NCBI GenBank assembly: GCA_902779055.1
Contig: CACZAD010000001.1
Location: 1-64,000, forward strand
Reading direction: 5' to 3'
Length of the DNA stretch: 64,000 nt
Source of the DNA: Fibrobacter succinogenes
Lineage (GTDB): Bacteria > Fibrobacterota > Fibrobacteria > Fibrobacterales > Fibrobacteraceae
The notes below the pieces were generated by a model, which saw only the letters and a list, made by a program, of their open reading frames with translations, made no database searches and had not been told where the DNA came from. Each line of letters opens with the position of its first letter. Position 1 is the first letter of the stretch. This document shows positions 35,262-43,335 of this stretch, piece by piece. The position numbers were made by a program, and so were the translations under genes.

Positions 35262-37499
35262 ATGAGAAAGTATGTTTTGAAACTTAAGTTCAAGCTTAAA
35301 CGGGATTGGGGAGCTATAAAGGAGTTCTTTTCGCGGTCGCGGAATCTGATTCTGCTGATTGTTGTCGGCTTGCTCTTGAACGTCATCCCGGCAAAGCTCG
35401 CCATTTTCTTTGGAATACCTCTCTTTCTGGACTGCCTGGGAACTGTGCTTACCGCTATGCTTGGCGGGTACCTGCCGGCGGTCATCGTTGGCTTTAGCGT
35501 GAACGCCATCAACGGGATTGCTGAGCCGGTCGCCATGTATTACGGCGTCCTCAGCATCTTTATCGCGACTCTCGCGACGTTCCTTTTCCGCCGAGATTTC
35601 TTCAGGAGCATCTGGAAGCTGCTCATTGTCATTTTGCTTTTTGCGTTGATTGGTGGCGGTATCGGTTCGGTGTTCACGTACGCTTTGTACGGGTTCAATT
35701 TTGGTGAGGGCATCTCCGCCCCGTTTGCGATCGCCTTCCACGATGTGATGCACTGGAACCGTTTTATTTCACAGTTCTTTGCCGACATCGTCATAGATGT
35801 TTTTGACAAGAGCGTCATTGTTCTCTCGTCGGCCTTGATTTACCGCTATATCCCGCATCGTGTCAAAGTGAGCCTCAAGGATGTGAGCTTGTTCAAACGC
35901 TCCAATGACAAGGGATTCTCGGAGTCGAAATCGACTCGTCATTCGTTGTTGAACAAGGTCGTGGCGATGGTGATTGTTGCCGAGGTGCTGCTGGGCGGGC
36001 TTGCGAGTACGATCGGATTTTTTCTGTACCGCGATAACTGCGTTAACAACTTTATCAGTATCGCAAAGGGTGTGACCGAAGCGGCTACGATTGCCATTGA
36101 TGCCGAAAAGGTGGACGAATACGTGGCGCATGGCTATGGAGTCGATGGCTATGCGCGTACACGGGATGTGCTTACGGGTATTCGAGAAAGCTTCCCGCAG
36201 ACAAAGTATGTCTACGTGTACAAGATTTTGGACGATGGCTGCCATGTCGTGTTTGACCTGGATACGGATGGAATGCCTGGTGGTGCGCCAGGAGATGTTA
36301 TATCCTTTGATCCGTCGTTTGAACCCCTGTTGCCAAAGCTTTTGGCGGGCGAGGAGATTGACCCGATTGTTTCGGATGACCAGTTCGGTTGGCTCCTGAC
36401 GGTTTACAAGCCTCTCCACAATGCGGCGGGCAAGACTGTTGCGTATGTGGCGGCGGATATCTCGATGGAATCCATTGTCCGTGACGAGGCGATATTCTTT
36501 GTCAAGCTCTTGTCGCTGTTCTTTGGGCTTTCGCTGATCATCATGATTGTGATTATCGAGGTGATGAAGCATGGCTTTGTGGCTCCTGTGAACAAGATGT
36601 CTAGCGCGGCAATGAAGATTTCTGGAGCTACGATGCGAGCCGGGTTTGCGCTTAGGATGGGGAACCTCGACCTCACACGAATACAAAGCGCCGTCGACGA
36701 AGTTCGTGAGATCGACATAAAATCGAACGACGAAATCGGCCAGCTGTACGATTACTTCAATGCGATGGCTACCGACACGTTGGACTTTATCCAGCTGGTA
36801 CGCGACCAGATTCTTCGCATCCAGAAAATGCAGAACGTGATGATCACGGAGTTTGCTGAACTCGTCGAAGCGCGTGATAAGAACACCGGTGACCATATCA
36901 AAAAGACCGCCGAGTACGTCGAAGCGATTGCGAAGGAACTGCGTGCCGAGGGCAAGTTCAAGGATGTTCTTAGCGCCGGCTACATCAGTAAACTCAAGCA
37001 GGCGGCGCCTCTCCACGACATCGGAAAGATTGCCGTCTCGGATTTGATCCTGAACAAGAACGGTAAGCTCACTGACGAAGAATTTGCCATTATGAAGAGC
37101 CATACCACCGAAGGCGGCAAGATTCTCAAGAAGATTGTCGAGGATGCTGGCGATACGTTCGATGCGGGCTACTTGAACGAATCCATTGAAATGGCTAGCT
37201 TCCATCACGAAAAGTGGGATGGCTCAGGTTATCCGAACCACCTCAAGGGTGAAGAAATTCCTCTTTCGGCACGAATCATGGCTGTTGCCGACGTGTTCGA
37301 CGCGCTCATTGCCGAACGTGTGTACAAGAAGGGTTTCCCTTACGAAAAGGCGATGGCGATTATCACCGAAGGGGCGGGGAAGCATTTTGACCCCGATATT
37401 GTCGAAGCGTTTACGCACATCTCGAAAAAGCTGTACGATGCCCGCACTCAAATCAAGCCGGACGTCCAGCCGTCAGAATCTGCGCCCGTGAAATTGTAA
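35262..37499 (+). CDS. Membrane HD-GYP phosphodiesterase with extracytoplasmic sensor
   Basis: The protein has about 745 aa from ATG 35262 (TTG 35256 possible). The N-terminus holds roughly six membrane helices like an ECF-transporter S component (GGYLPAVIVGFSVNAINGIA). Another membrane helix (~228-255) leads into a periplasmic Cache-like domain (about 260-410), then a membrane helix, a HAMP-like linker (EIDIKSNDEIGQLYDYFNAM) and an HD-GYP domain. That domain has HDIGK near 588 and HHEKWDGSGYPNHLKGEEIP near 645. HD-GYP domains hydrolyse cyclic di-GMP. The ligand sensed is unknown. The gene stands alone, ending in a terminator. Confidence 0.87.
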   Translation: MRKYVLKLKFKLKRDWGAIKEFFSRSRNLILLIVVGLLLNVIPAKLAIFFGIPLFLDCLGTVLTAMLGGYLPAVIVGFSVNAINGIAEPVAMYYGVLSIFIATLATFLFRRDFFRSIWKLLIVILLFALIGGGIGSVFTYALYGFNFGEGISAPFAIAFHDVMHWNRFISQFFADIVIDVFDKSVIVLSSALIYRYIPHRVKVSLKDVSLFKRSNDKGFSESKSTRHSLLNKVVAMVIVAEVLLGGLASTIGFFLYRDNCVNNFISIAKGVTEAATIAIDAEKVDEYVAHGYGVDGYARTRDVLTGIRESFPQTKYVYVYKILDDGCHVVFDLDTDGMPGGAPGDVISFDPSFEPLLPKLLAGEEIDPIVSDDQFGWLLTVYKPLHNAAGKTVAYVAADISMESIVRDEAIFFVKLLSLFFGLSLIIMIVIIEVMKHGFVAPVNKMSSAAMKISGATMRAGFALRMGNLDLTRIQSAVDEVREIDIKSNDEIGQLYDYFNAMATDTLDFIQLVRDQILRIQKMQNVMITEFAELVEARDKNTGDHIKKTAEYVEAIAKELRAEGKFKDVLSAGYISKLKQAAPLHDIGKIAVSDLILNKNGKLTDEEFAIMKSHTTEGGKILKKIVEDAGDTFDAGYLNESIEMASFHHEKWDGSGYPNHLKGEEIPLSARIMAVADVFDALIAERVYKKGFPYEKAMAIITEGAGKHFDPDIVEAFTHISKKLYDARTQIKPDVQPSESAPVKL

Positions 37500-37503
37500 A
37501 AAC

Positions 37504-37534
37504 AAAGAAGGCTGGCTTTACGCCAGCCTCTTTT
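37504..37534 (+). terminator. Intrinsic terminator of the HD-GYP gene
   Basis: The stem AGGCTGGC / GCCAGCCT with a 5-nt loop is flanked by A-rich and TTTT sequence. It lies between convergent genes and may serve both. Confidence 0.85.
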
Positions 37535-37560
37535 GTGCTTTTTAAAGCTTATTCAGCTTA

Positions 37561-37986
37561 TTAGCCTTTCTTGGTGGCGGCCTTCTTTGCAGCCGGCTTC
37601 TTTGTGGCGGCTCTCTTTGCAGCGGCGTTAACCTTGACGGACTTCTGGATGTTCTTCTGAACGGTGGTCGTCATCTTGTTCAGGCTGCTGCTGATGGTCT
37701 TGAGCTGTGCAAACAAGCTCTTTTCGGCAGCGATTCCGCCCAATTCATCGGGGTCCTTTACTGCCTTGACGGACGGAATCTTGATATCGGTCTTGAGAAC
37801 CGGAGTCTTGCAGCTGTAAACCTGCTGGATGCCAATGCCCAAGTCGTTGATGTTCACTGCGAGTTCGCGCAAACGTTCAAAAAGAGCCTTTTCTGCGGGC
37901 ATGCCGCCGAGGCCGCCGTGTCTTACAAGACCTGCAGCAATGTTGCCTGCTTTTTTTTCAGTTGTTTTCTTTGTTGATTTGGCCAT
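37561..37986 (-). CDS. Small duplicated-motif protein with histone-like basic tail, next to radical SAM gene
   Basis: The 141-aa protein starts at ATG 37986, preceded by GGAAG. Two copies of a ~30-residue unit are visible: LGGMPAEKALFERLRELAVN at about residues 27-46 and LGGIAAEKSLFAQLKTISSS at about residues 80-99. They are joined by a linker with the only Cys (VYSCKTPVLK). The C-terminus is an Ala/Lys tail (RAATKKPAAKKAATKKG). It lies 25 bp downstream of the radical SAM gene on the same strand, so it could be that enzyme's substrate, or an unrelated nucleic-acid-binding protein. The family is not recognised. Confidence 0.65.
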   Translation of the reverse strand: MAKSTKKTTEKKAGNIAAGLVRHGGLGGMPAEKALFERLRELAVNINDLGIGIQQVYSCKTPVLKTDIKIPSVKAVKDPDELGGIAAEKSLFAQLKTISSSLNKMTTTVQKNIQKSVKVNAAAKRAATKKPAAKKAATKKG

Positions 37987-38011
37987 ATTGTTCTTCCTTT
38001 TTCTTTTAGGG

Positions 38012-39124
38012 TTAGAATAGTTCGCCGAGCGATTGACGCTTGGCCAGGATTTCGTCACAAATGGACGTCAGCATGCGTTCGTGTGCGCATACTTCAGGAG
38101 AGACTCCGTAAATGGAACCTGTCGTGTAATAAGAAGTGCATCCGCATTCGTGCGCGGCGCATCTGTAACGGATCAGGCAGCCCTTGCATTCGGGCTTTTC
38201 GTACTTTAAGAATCGGCAGATTTCCTTGGCGACGGCTCCCGTAAAAATATGGTTGTTCTTGTCGAGAACGTTGCCTAGCATATACTTGGCGTCGCTTTTG
38301 CTGGTGATGAACCTGCTGCAAGGGAACACGTTCCCGTTGGTGGCGACACCGAGGGCTCCCTTGAAAATGTAGCAGTCGCTGTTGCGTTGACGCGCACCGA
38401 GAAGGTTGTACGAAATCTTGTCCTGTATGGTACTCAGGTACAAGTCTGGGCTCTGCTTCCGGAATTTGAACCAAAGCAGGGCGATTTTCTGGTATTCGAT
38501 CGATAACGCCGCCAAGTCTTCTTCGGTCCATTTCCCGTCAAAATCGACAGCTGTCGCGAGGGTGGTGAATCCTTGATCAAAAATCCATTTGACGGCCTTG
38601 CTCAATCCACGGATATGCTTGCGCGTGATGACCATCAACGCCGTGGCGTTCATTTTTACAAATTCAGGAATCCATTTTTCCAAGTCCTGAAAGCTGCCCG
38701 TTCCGTCAATTTTCTTTCTGGAAATGTTATGCTTTCTTTCGGGACCGTCAATGGAAAAAAGAGGCTGGATTTTTTCTTTTTTCAGGTATTCGAGAATGCT
38801 GTCTGTCAGGAGCGTGCCGTTTGTGTTGATGAAAAAACGGAGCCTGAAATTCTTGGGGAGTTCTTCGGCGCGTTCGCGAACCATCCTTTTGCCCCATTTT
38901 ACGGCCTTTTTGATCGATGGAACGCGTAAAAGCGGTTCTCCGCCAAAAAAAGTGATGTTCAGAAGGTCGTGCTTGAGTGCGATTGTGCGGTCGACGGCTA
39001 AACGTAACGAAGCTTCTAAAACTTCGTCGCTCATAACCTTTTCGCGGTCCGCATGGGATTCCTTGTAGTAACAATAGCTACAACGTAAATTGCACTGTTC
39101 TGTTAGACTTAATAATAAATTCAT
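38012..39124 (-). CDS. Radical SAM/SPASM protein, likely peptide or protein maturase (A)
   Basis: The 370-aa protein has the radical SAM cluster motif at the very N-terminus (LTEQCNLRCSYCYYKE; Cys11, Cys15, Cys18). It also has FFGGEPLL, FINTNGTLLTD, a Ser-Ile-Asp-Gly strand, and a C-terminal SPASM region with many cysteines (CYIFKGALGVATNGNVFPCS; CKGCLIRYRCAAHECGC). SPASM proteins bind auxiliary 4Fe-4S clusters and commonly modify ribosomal peptides or mature sulfatases (anSME). No sulfatase is nearby and a second SPASM protein is encoded divergently, so peptide maturation is favoured. Confidence 0.88.
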   Translation of the reverse strand: MNLLLSLTEQCNLRCSYCYYKESHADREKVMSDEVLEASLRLAVDRTIALKHDLLNITFFGGEPLLRVPSIKKAVKWGKRMVRERAEELPKNFRLRFFINTNGTLLTDSILEYLKKEKIQPLFSIDGPERKHNISRKKIDGTGSFQDLEKWIPEFVKMNATALMVITRKHIRGLSKAVKWIFDQGFTTLATAVDFDGKWTEEDLAALSIEYQKIALLWFKFRKQSPDLYLSTIQDKISYNLLGARQRNSDCYIFKGALGVATNGNVFPCSRFITSKSDAKYMLGNVLDKNNHIFTGAVAKEICRFLKYEKPECKGCLIRYRCAAHECGCTSYYTTGSIYGVSPEVCAHERMLTSICDEILAKRQSLGELF

Positions 39125-39443
39125 GTACCTGTTTAATCTTGTTTAAATAAATAATATATAAATATTACGTCGAAAAGTCGTTTGTAAAATGTTATTTGCT
39201 TTACTTTGATCTTTTTTTTCTTGTATAACAAAAAAGAGCTGTTGTGTCTTTATGTAAATTAATATTTGTTGTTAAATGTTTTTATTTCTAAATTGCCGAT
39301 AATTCCTTTTGTTATAAGGGAAAACGATTCGTTGATATATTTTGTTTGTACTGTGTAATCAAAATGTTTCAAAATGTCTTGAAAATACTTTTTTGATATG
39401 TTAATGATACAAAGGAAACTTTGTATAACAAAAGGAAATAATT
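39125..39443. promoter_or_regulatory. Divergent control region with three related palindromic sites
   Basis: This is a 319-bp AT-rich region between the two radical SAM transcription units. The 13-mer TTGTATAACAAAA occurs at 39221-39233 and 39421-39433. TTCCTTTTGTTATA at 39303-39316 is the exact reverse complement of 39424-39437. A weak plus-strand promoter, TTGAAA (39379) -17- TAATGA (39402), could drive the small gene at 39444, whose ribosome-binding site (AAAGGA) overlaps the last site. The pattern suggests an operator for a shared repressor or activator. Confidence 0.5.
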
Positions 39444-39770
39444 ATGGCAAATTTAAACAACAATCTCAAAAAAGACGCCCTGGCGGGTGCAAAACTGAAT
39501 GTCAAGGAATCTGCCAAGTCGGCAGGCCTTCGCTTGAATAGCGATGAATGGGGCCCGTACTGCAACTGGCTGGACTTTACAAATGATCCCGATAACTGGA
39601 AGTTGACCGCCAATTCAAAGAAGTTTGGAAAGGTGAAACTGGCTGACGGTATTTTGTCTAAAACCCAGTTGACGGAATTGACCAAGCTTGGTTGCAAGAT
39701 CAAGGATAATGAGATTTCTTGTAAGTCGGTGAACAAGGACGCCGTCGAAAAGATCTTGAAGATCAAGTAA
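39444..39770 (+). CDS. Candidate RiPP precursor or small substrate of radical SAM protein B
   Basis: The 108-aa protein starts at ATG 39444, with AAAGGA upstream. It has a Lys/Ala-rich, leader-like N-terminus (NNNLKKDALAGAKLNVKE) and a Trp/Asp-rich middle (WGPYCNWLDFTNDPDNWKL). The C-terminal part holds two more Cys (LGCKIKDNEISCKSV). There is no signal peptide. It lies 59 bp upstream of an RRE-bearing radical SAM gene with a hairpin between them, the usual layout of a precursor and its maturase. At 108 aa it is long for a RiPP precursor, so a small protein substrate is equally possible. The family is not recognised. Confidence 0.55.
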   Translation: MANLNNNLKKDALAGAKLNVKESAKSAGLRLNSDEWGPYCNWLDFTNDPDNWKLTANSKKFGKVKLADGILSKTQLTELTKLGCKIKDNEISCKSVNKDAVEKILKIK

Positions 39771-39789
39771 TACAATCCATTCTAACCGA

Positions 39790-39815
39790 CAGGAAAGGCA
39801 TTATTGCTTTTCCTG
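39790..39815 (+). terminator. Attenuator-like hairpin between candidate precursor and maturase
   Basis: The stem CAGGAAAGGC / GCTTTTCCTG contains one G-U pair and has a 6-nt loop, followed by CCTTTTGGG. The tail is too poor in T for a full terminator, so partial termination or mRNA processing is more likely. This would give more of the small protein than of the enzyme. Confidence 0.5.
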
Positions 39816-39829
39816 CCTTTTGGGTATTT

Positions 39830-41914
39830 ATGATGATGAATAACGAAAAATCCTCTATTCAGTGGTTGTCTTTGAAAAATCGGCTGATGGCGATAAATCC
39901 GCAAACCGGAGGATGGTTGCTCCTTGATGACCTGTGCAAAGAAATTGTACATGAGATAGAATTGGGAATGAGTTCGGAGTCTATTTCAGAGCAATGTGGT
40001 GGAATCTCTGTGGGTGAAATTGATAGACTTAGATTCCTGTTGAAGTCCCATCATTTGATTGGCTCTAATAAAACTGAAAATGCTGCTTGTGGTTCGTCTT
40101 GTGCCAAAAGGGAATACCCGACTTTGGCTGTGATTAAGGCGACTCTGGCTTGCAATCTAAAGTGCGTGTATTGTTATGCCAACGCTGGCGTTAATCAGTC
40201 ATCGCGAATGCCTTTTGAAACGGCTAGAAGAATTGTGGACGAATACGTCCGTTTGAACCCCAATAAAAGCGTAACGATGCTGATGCATGGGGGAGAACCT
40301 TTGCTGAATTTTGGGCTGATCAAGGAAGTCGTCGAGTATTCAAAAAAATATGGCAAAAAGGTTGTTGTTTCTATCCAGACGAACGCTGCTCTGGTGAATG
40401 ATGAAATTGCGGAATACCTAAAAGAAAACCCTGTAGAAGTGGGTGTAAGTGTCGATGGCCCTGCTTTATTCCAGAATTCAACGCGTCCTCTTCAAAACGG
40501 AAAAGGCTCGTTTGACCAGGTCTTGCGTGGAATCCGTTGCTTGCAAAAGCATAAAGTCCCTTTCGGGGTATTGTGCGTAATGACGAGCAATGTTGCAAAT
40601 AACATAGACGAAATTCTGGATTTTTATCTTTCTAATGATATTTACTGTTTCTCTTTCATCCCCTTGATGAAATTTGGACGCGGCTTGAATGACAGTTCCC
40701 TTTATGTGACTGGCGAACAAATTTTCAAAGCTTATAAGAGAATATTTGAACGGATCATTGAGAACAATGCGCATAATGAAAAGAAAATCAATGAACGTGT
40801 CCTCTCAAATATGGCATTGAGTTTGTTTGCTAATGAAAATCCTTTCATGTGTACTCAGACACCTTGTGGTGCCGGAAGAAGGATTCTTGGATTTTCCAAT
40901 AATGGTGATGTTTTCCTTTGTGACGACTTTATTGATGACCCGGACTTTAAAATTGGAAATGTCAATGAATCTCCGATAGATGAACTCCTTGCGCAGAGTG
41001 GCGTTGTTGCTAGGTCATTGAGCCGCTCCAAGGATAATTTTAAACGCTGTAAAAATTGTGCCTGGAAAGTTCTTTGCGGTGGTGTCTGTCATGCCGTTGA
41101 TTACTATACCGGAAAGGAAGGCGAAATTGAAAATGAAATATGCGTTTTCAATAAGTTGATGTTGCCTTTTTTGATTGAAGCTTTTGATGAAAATCCTGAA
41201 ATCCCGCATCTTCTGAGTGAGGATATTTCTGCGATGGATGCGCGAAATGTGTGCGTTGCTTTGGATGACGGAAAAACGGATGATTCGATTGATGCCGATA
41301 CTTTTGTACGCATCCTGAAATTACATGACGTAAGGCATTATGAAAAAGTCATTTTGAGCGGAAAGAATTTTGCACAAAACCAGGATTCCTTGAAAATGAT
41401 TCAGTTGCTGAAGTCCAGAAAGCACCATCAAATAGTTCTTCTGGAAAATTCCAAATTGGATTGCTCCGAATACAAGGATATGATGGATTGCGGTGTCGAT
41501 GAAATCTGGGTCAGGCCTGATGTTGATGCCGGGCTTTTTGAAGGGTGTCTGAATCGGGTGAACCGTTTGATCCAGTATCGGAATGACAAACGCCTCGATA
41601 CGTCGGTCGCACTTGTTTTGCCGATCAATGACGAGTTGTGGAATTCCAATGTCGTGGGTTGGATCCGGGAAAATCTTTCACCGGAAGATAAAGTTCTTCT
41701 TTATGAAGATTTCTCTGGCAGCACAAGAGCGGTGCTTGAACAAATCCGAGATCTCAAATTGAATGTGTCTGTTTCTGTTATATCAAGTTCAGTGGAAACA
41801 CGTGAATCTTGCAGTGATTTGTTTGTCTTTGAAAAAACGAATCTTTTCTTTATTGATAAAGATACGTTAAAGGGGCGCGATGATATTGGAATAGAAAAAA
41901 TACTAGCCTCTTAA
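39830..41914 (+). CDS. Radical SAM/SPASM peptide maturase with N-terminal RRE-like domain (B)
   Basis: The 694-aa protein has an N-terminal ~85-residue PqqD/RRE-like wing (INPQTGGWLLLDDLCKEIVH; LRFLLKSHHLIG), the type that binds peptide leaders. Its radical SAM domain has CNLKCVYCYA (Cys108, Cys112, Cys115), MHGGEPLLNF and SVDGPALFQN. The SPASM region is CGAGRRILGFSNNGDVFLCD and CKNCAWKVLCGGVC. A further ~220-residue C-terminal domain (from about 470) has alternating strands and helices without iron-sulfur cysteines and may be a degenerate barrel. ATG codons occur in triplicate at the start. The product of the modification cannot be predicted. Confidence 0.85.
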   Translation: MMMNNEKSSIQWLSLKNRLMAINPQTGGWLLLDDLCKEIVHEIELGMSSESISEQCGGISVGEIDRLRFLLKSHHLIGSNKTENAACGSSCAKREYPTLAVIKATLACNLKCVYCYANAGVNQSSRMPFETARRIVDEYVRLNPNKSVTMLMHGGEPLLNFGLIKEVVEYSKKYGKKVVVSIQTNAALVNDEIAEYLKENPVEVGVSVDGPALFQNSTRPLQNGKGSFDQVLRGIRCLQKHKVPFGVLCVMTSNVANNIDEILDFYLSNDIYCFSFIPLMKFGRGLNDSSLYVTGEQIFKAYKRIFERIIENNAHNEKKINERVLSNMALSLFANENPFMCTQTPCGAGRRILGFSNNGDVFLCDDFIDDPDFKIGNVNESPIDELLAQSGVVARSLSRSKDNFKRCKNCAWKVLCGGVCHAVDYYTGKEGEIENEICVFNKLMLPFLIEAFDENPEIPHLLSEDISAMDARNVCVALDDGKTDDSIDADTFVRILKLHDVRHYEKVILSGKNFAQNQDSLKMIQLLKSRKHHQIVLLENSKLDCSEYKDMMDCGVDEIWVRPDVDAGLFEGCLNRVNRLIQYRNDKRLDTSVALVLPINDELWNSNVVGWIRENLSPEDKVLLYEDFSGSTRAVLEQIRDLKLNVSVSVISSSVETRESCSDLFVFEKTNLFFIDKDTLKGRDDIGIEKILAS

Positions 41915-42003
41915 ATACTCCCTTTTATTTGTTGATAGAGCGTTCACTGTCACGAGTTTGATGGTGGGCGTTTCTTTTAAATGCACGAAAATGGGCTCCC
42001 CGC

Positions 42004-42031
42004 TTGATGATTTCTCTTTTTTTTCTATATT
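42004..42031 (+). promoter_or_regulatory. Promoter of tRNA-Arg
   Basis: TTGATG (42004-42009), a 16-bp spacer and TATATT (42026-42031) end 15 bp before the tRNA. Confidence 0.7.
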
Positions 42032-42046
42032 TGCACTCGCTAATTA

Positions 42047-42119
42047 GCCTGGTTAGTTCAGATGGATAGAACGAGTCCCTCCTAAGGATTAAACTCGCGT
42101 TCGACTCGCGAACCGGGTA
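42047..42119 (+). tRNA. tRNA-Arg (anticodon CCU)
   Basis: The 73-nt cloverleaf has acceptor GCCTGGT/ACCGGGT (two G-U pairs), D-stem GTTC/GAAC, anticodon stem AGTCC/GGATT with loop CTCCTAA (anticodon CCT), T-stem TCGCG/CGCGA with loop TTCGACT, and discriminator A. CCA is not encoded. It reads the rare AGG codon. Confidence 0.92.
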
Positions 42120-42123
42120 TAGC

Positions 42124-42150
42124 AAAAGGGCCGCATCGCGCGGCCCTTTT
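42124..42150 (+). terminator. Intrinsic terminator of tRNA-Arg
   Basis: The perfect 10-bp stem AAAAGGGCCG / CGGCCCTTTT has a 7-nt loop and starts 5 bp after the tRNA. Confidence 0.9.
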
Positions 42151-42161
42151 CTCATATCTTG

Positions 42162-42218
42162 TCATGCCCGCCTTCTTTGTCATCCCGGACTCCGTTCCGG
42201 GAGGGCATCTCCCTTAGT
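42162..42218 (+). repeat. Dispersed palindromic intergenic repeat, copy 6
   Basis: GTCATGCCCGCC is followed by GTCATCCCGGACTCCGTTCC and GGGAGGGCATCTCCC. This is the clearest copy of the family and lies between tRNA-Arg and the convergent YciO-like gene. Confidence 0.75.
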
Positions 42219-42228
42219 GCGGGTCTCT

Positions 42229-42816
42229 TTAAATTAGTTCCCCGCGGATGACGTCGACACAGTCCCCGACGAGACTCACGACGTTGGTCGGGTTGATTTC
42301 GATGTTTCCGCAGTCGACCATCATGTCGACGGAGTGCTGGAACGTTTTCCAGAGTTCGTCGGTTTCGTAGATGTCTTCGTCGCTGAGCTTTGCTGCCGTG
42401 CTGAGTATCGGCTTGTCAAAGTGCTGGAAGAGTTCCTTGAAGAACGGGTGCGTCGGAATGCGGATGCCGATTTCCGGACGCTTGACATCGAGCTTGCGGG
42501 CGATGTGCGGGTCGGCGGGCAGAATGAACGTGTACGGGCCCGGGACGCGCTGCTTGATAATGTTGAACGCGAAGTTGCTCACGTGGGCGTAGCCGCTTGC
42601 AAATCGGATATCGGGGACGATGAGCGCCATAAAGAACTTTTTCATGGGCTTTTTGAGGGCATAAAGCTTGTGGATGGCCTTAGTGGATTCGGCGTTGCAA
42701 CCGATGGCGTAGCCGGATTCCGTGGGGTAGAGGACAAGGCCGTCGTCTTCGAGGATTTCTGCCGCTTGCTTGACGATTCGGGCTTGCGGATTTTCTGGAT
42801 GTACTTCGAGTCGCAT
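42229..42816 (-). CDS. YciO/YrdC/Sua5 family protein
   Basis: The 195-aa protein has the YrdC fold: LVLYPTESGYAIGCNAES, KLYALKKPMKKFFMALI, VPGPYTFILPAD and RPEIGIRIPTHPF. In TsaC the threonylcarbamoyl-AMP synthase motif is STSAN. Here the equivalent reads STAAKLSDED, which is more like YciO than TsaC, so a true t6A synthase role is uncertain. It is the last gene of a six-gene minus-strand run. Confidence 0.85.
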   Translation of the reverse strand: MRLEVHPENPQARIVKQAAEILEDDGLVLYPTESGYAIGCNAESTKAIHKLYALKKPMKKFFMALIVPDIRFASGYAHVSNFAFNIIKQRVPGPYTFILPADPHIARKLDVKRPEIGIRIPTHPFFKELFQHFDKPILSTAAKLSDEDIYETDELWKTFQHSVDMMVDCGNIEINPTNVVSLVGDCVDVIRGELI

Positions 42817-42893
42817 ATTTTCTTTATTTGCGTTTTTCGCTTTTGGAGAGAAAATATATAAAAAGTCTGTAAAATGCTGTGACGGAAATCGCT

Positions 42894-43301
42894 TTAAATA
42901 CTCGGGATGACTTGCTTGCCTTCGAAGGCGTTTTTGATGTGGTTGAACTGCATGGGCTGCTGATACACGCGGGCGCTCAGCACGTCAAAACGGCACGGCT
43001 CGTCGAATCCATTGGGGGCGATTTCCTTTTGTGTCGCCAAGAAGTGACAGGCCGTTTGCCAGATTTTTGCTTGCTTGGAGGCGTTCACGCGGGCGGCCGG
43101 ATTCCCTTGCTGGTTGTTCCAGACGGACTTGACTTCGACAAAGACGAGGGTGGATCCATCACGGGCGACAATGTCGAGTTCTCCGCCGCGGTAGGCGTAG
43201 TTGCGGGCGACAACCTTGTAACCCTCGCGCATTAAATACGCAACCGCCTGCGTCTCGATGGCATTACCCTTCGACTTGTTCTGTGATTTCTTCGAAATCA
43301 T
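42894..43301 (-). CDS. yraN: YraN family (UPF0102) nuclease-like protein
   Basis: The 135-aa protein has the UPF0102 pattern: NAIETQAVAYLMREGYKVVA, NYAYRGGELDIVARDG and LVFVEVKS. The GELD and the E-x-K correspond to a PD-(D/E)XK nuclease-type active site resembling Holliday-junction resolvases. Biochemical function is not established in the family. It sits 34 bp after the kinase gene. Confidence 0.9.
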   Translation of the reverse strand: MISKKSQNKSKGNAIETQAVAYLMREGYKVVARNYAYRGGELDIVARDGSTLVFVEVKSVWNNQQGNPAARVNASKQAKIWQTACHFLATQKEIAPNGFDEPCRFDVLSARVYQQPMQFNHIKNAFEGKQVIPSI

Positions 43302-43335
43302 CTGTCCCCTCCAGCAATTTACTTCCTACTGCCTA

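Noticed and set aside
35769..37208. Minus-strand 479-codon frame opposite the HD-GYP gene
   Set aside because: It is an antisense shadow; the plus strand encodes the clear HD-GYP motifs.
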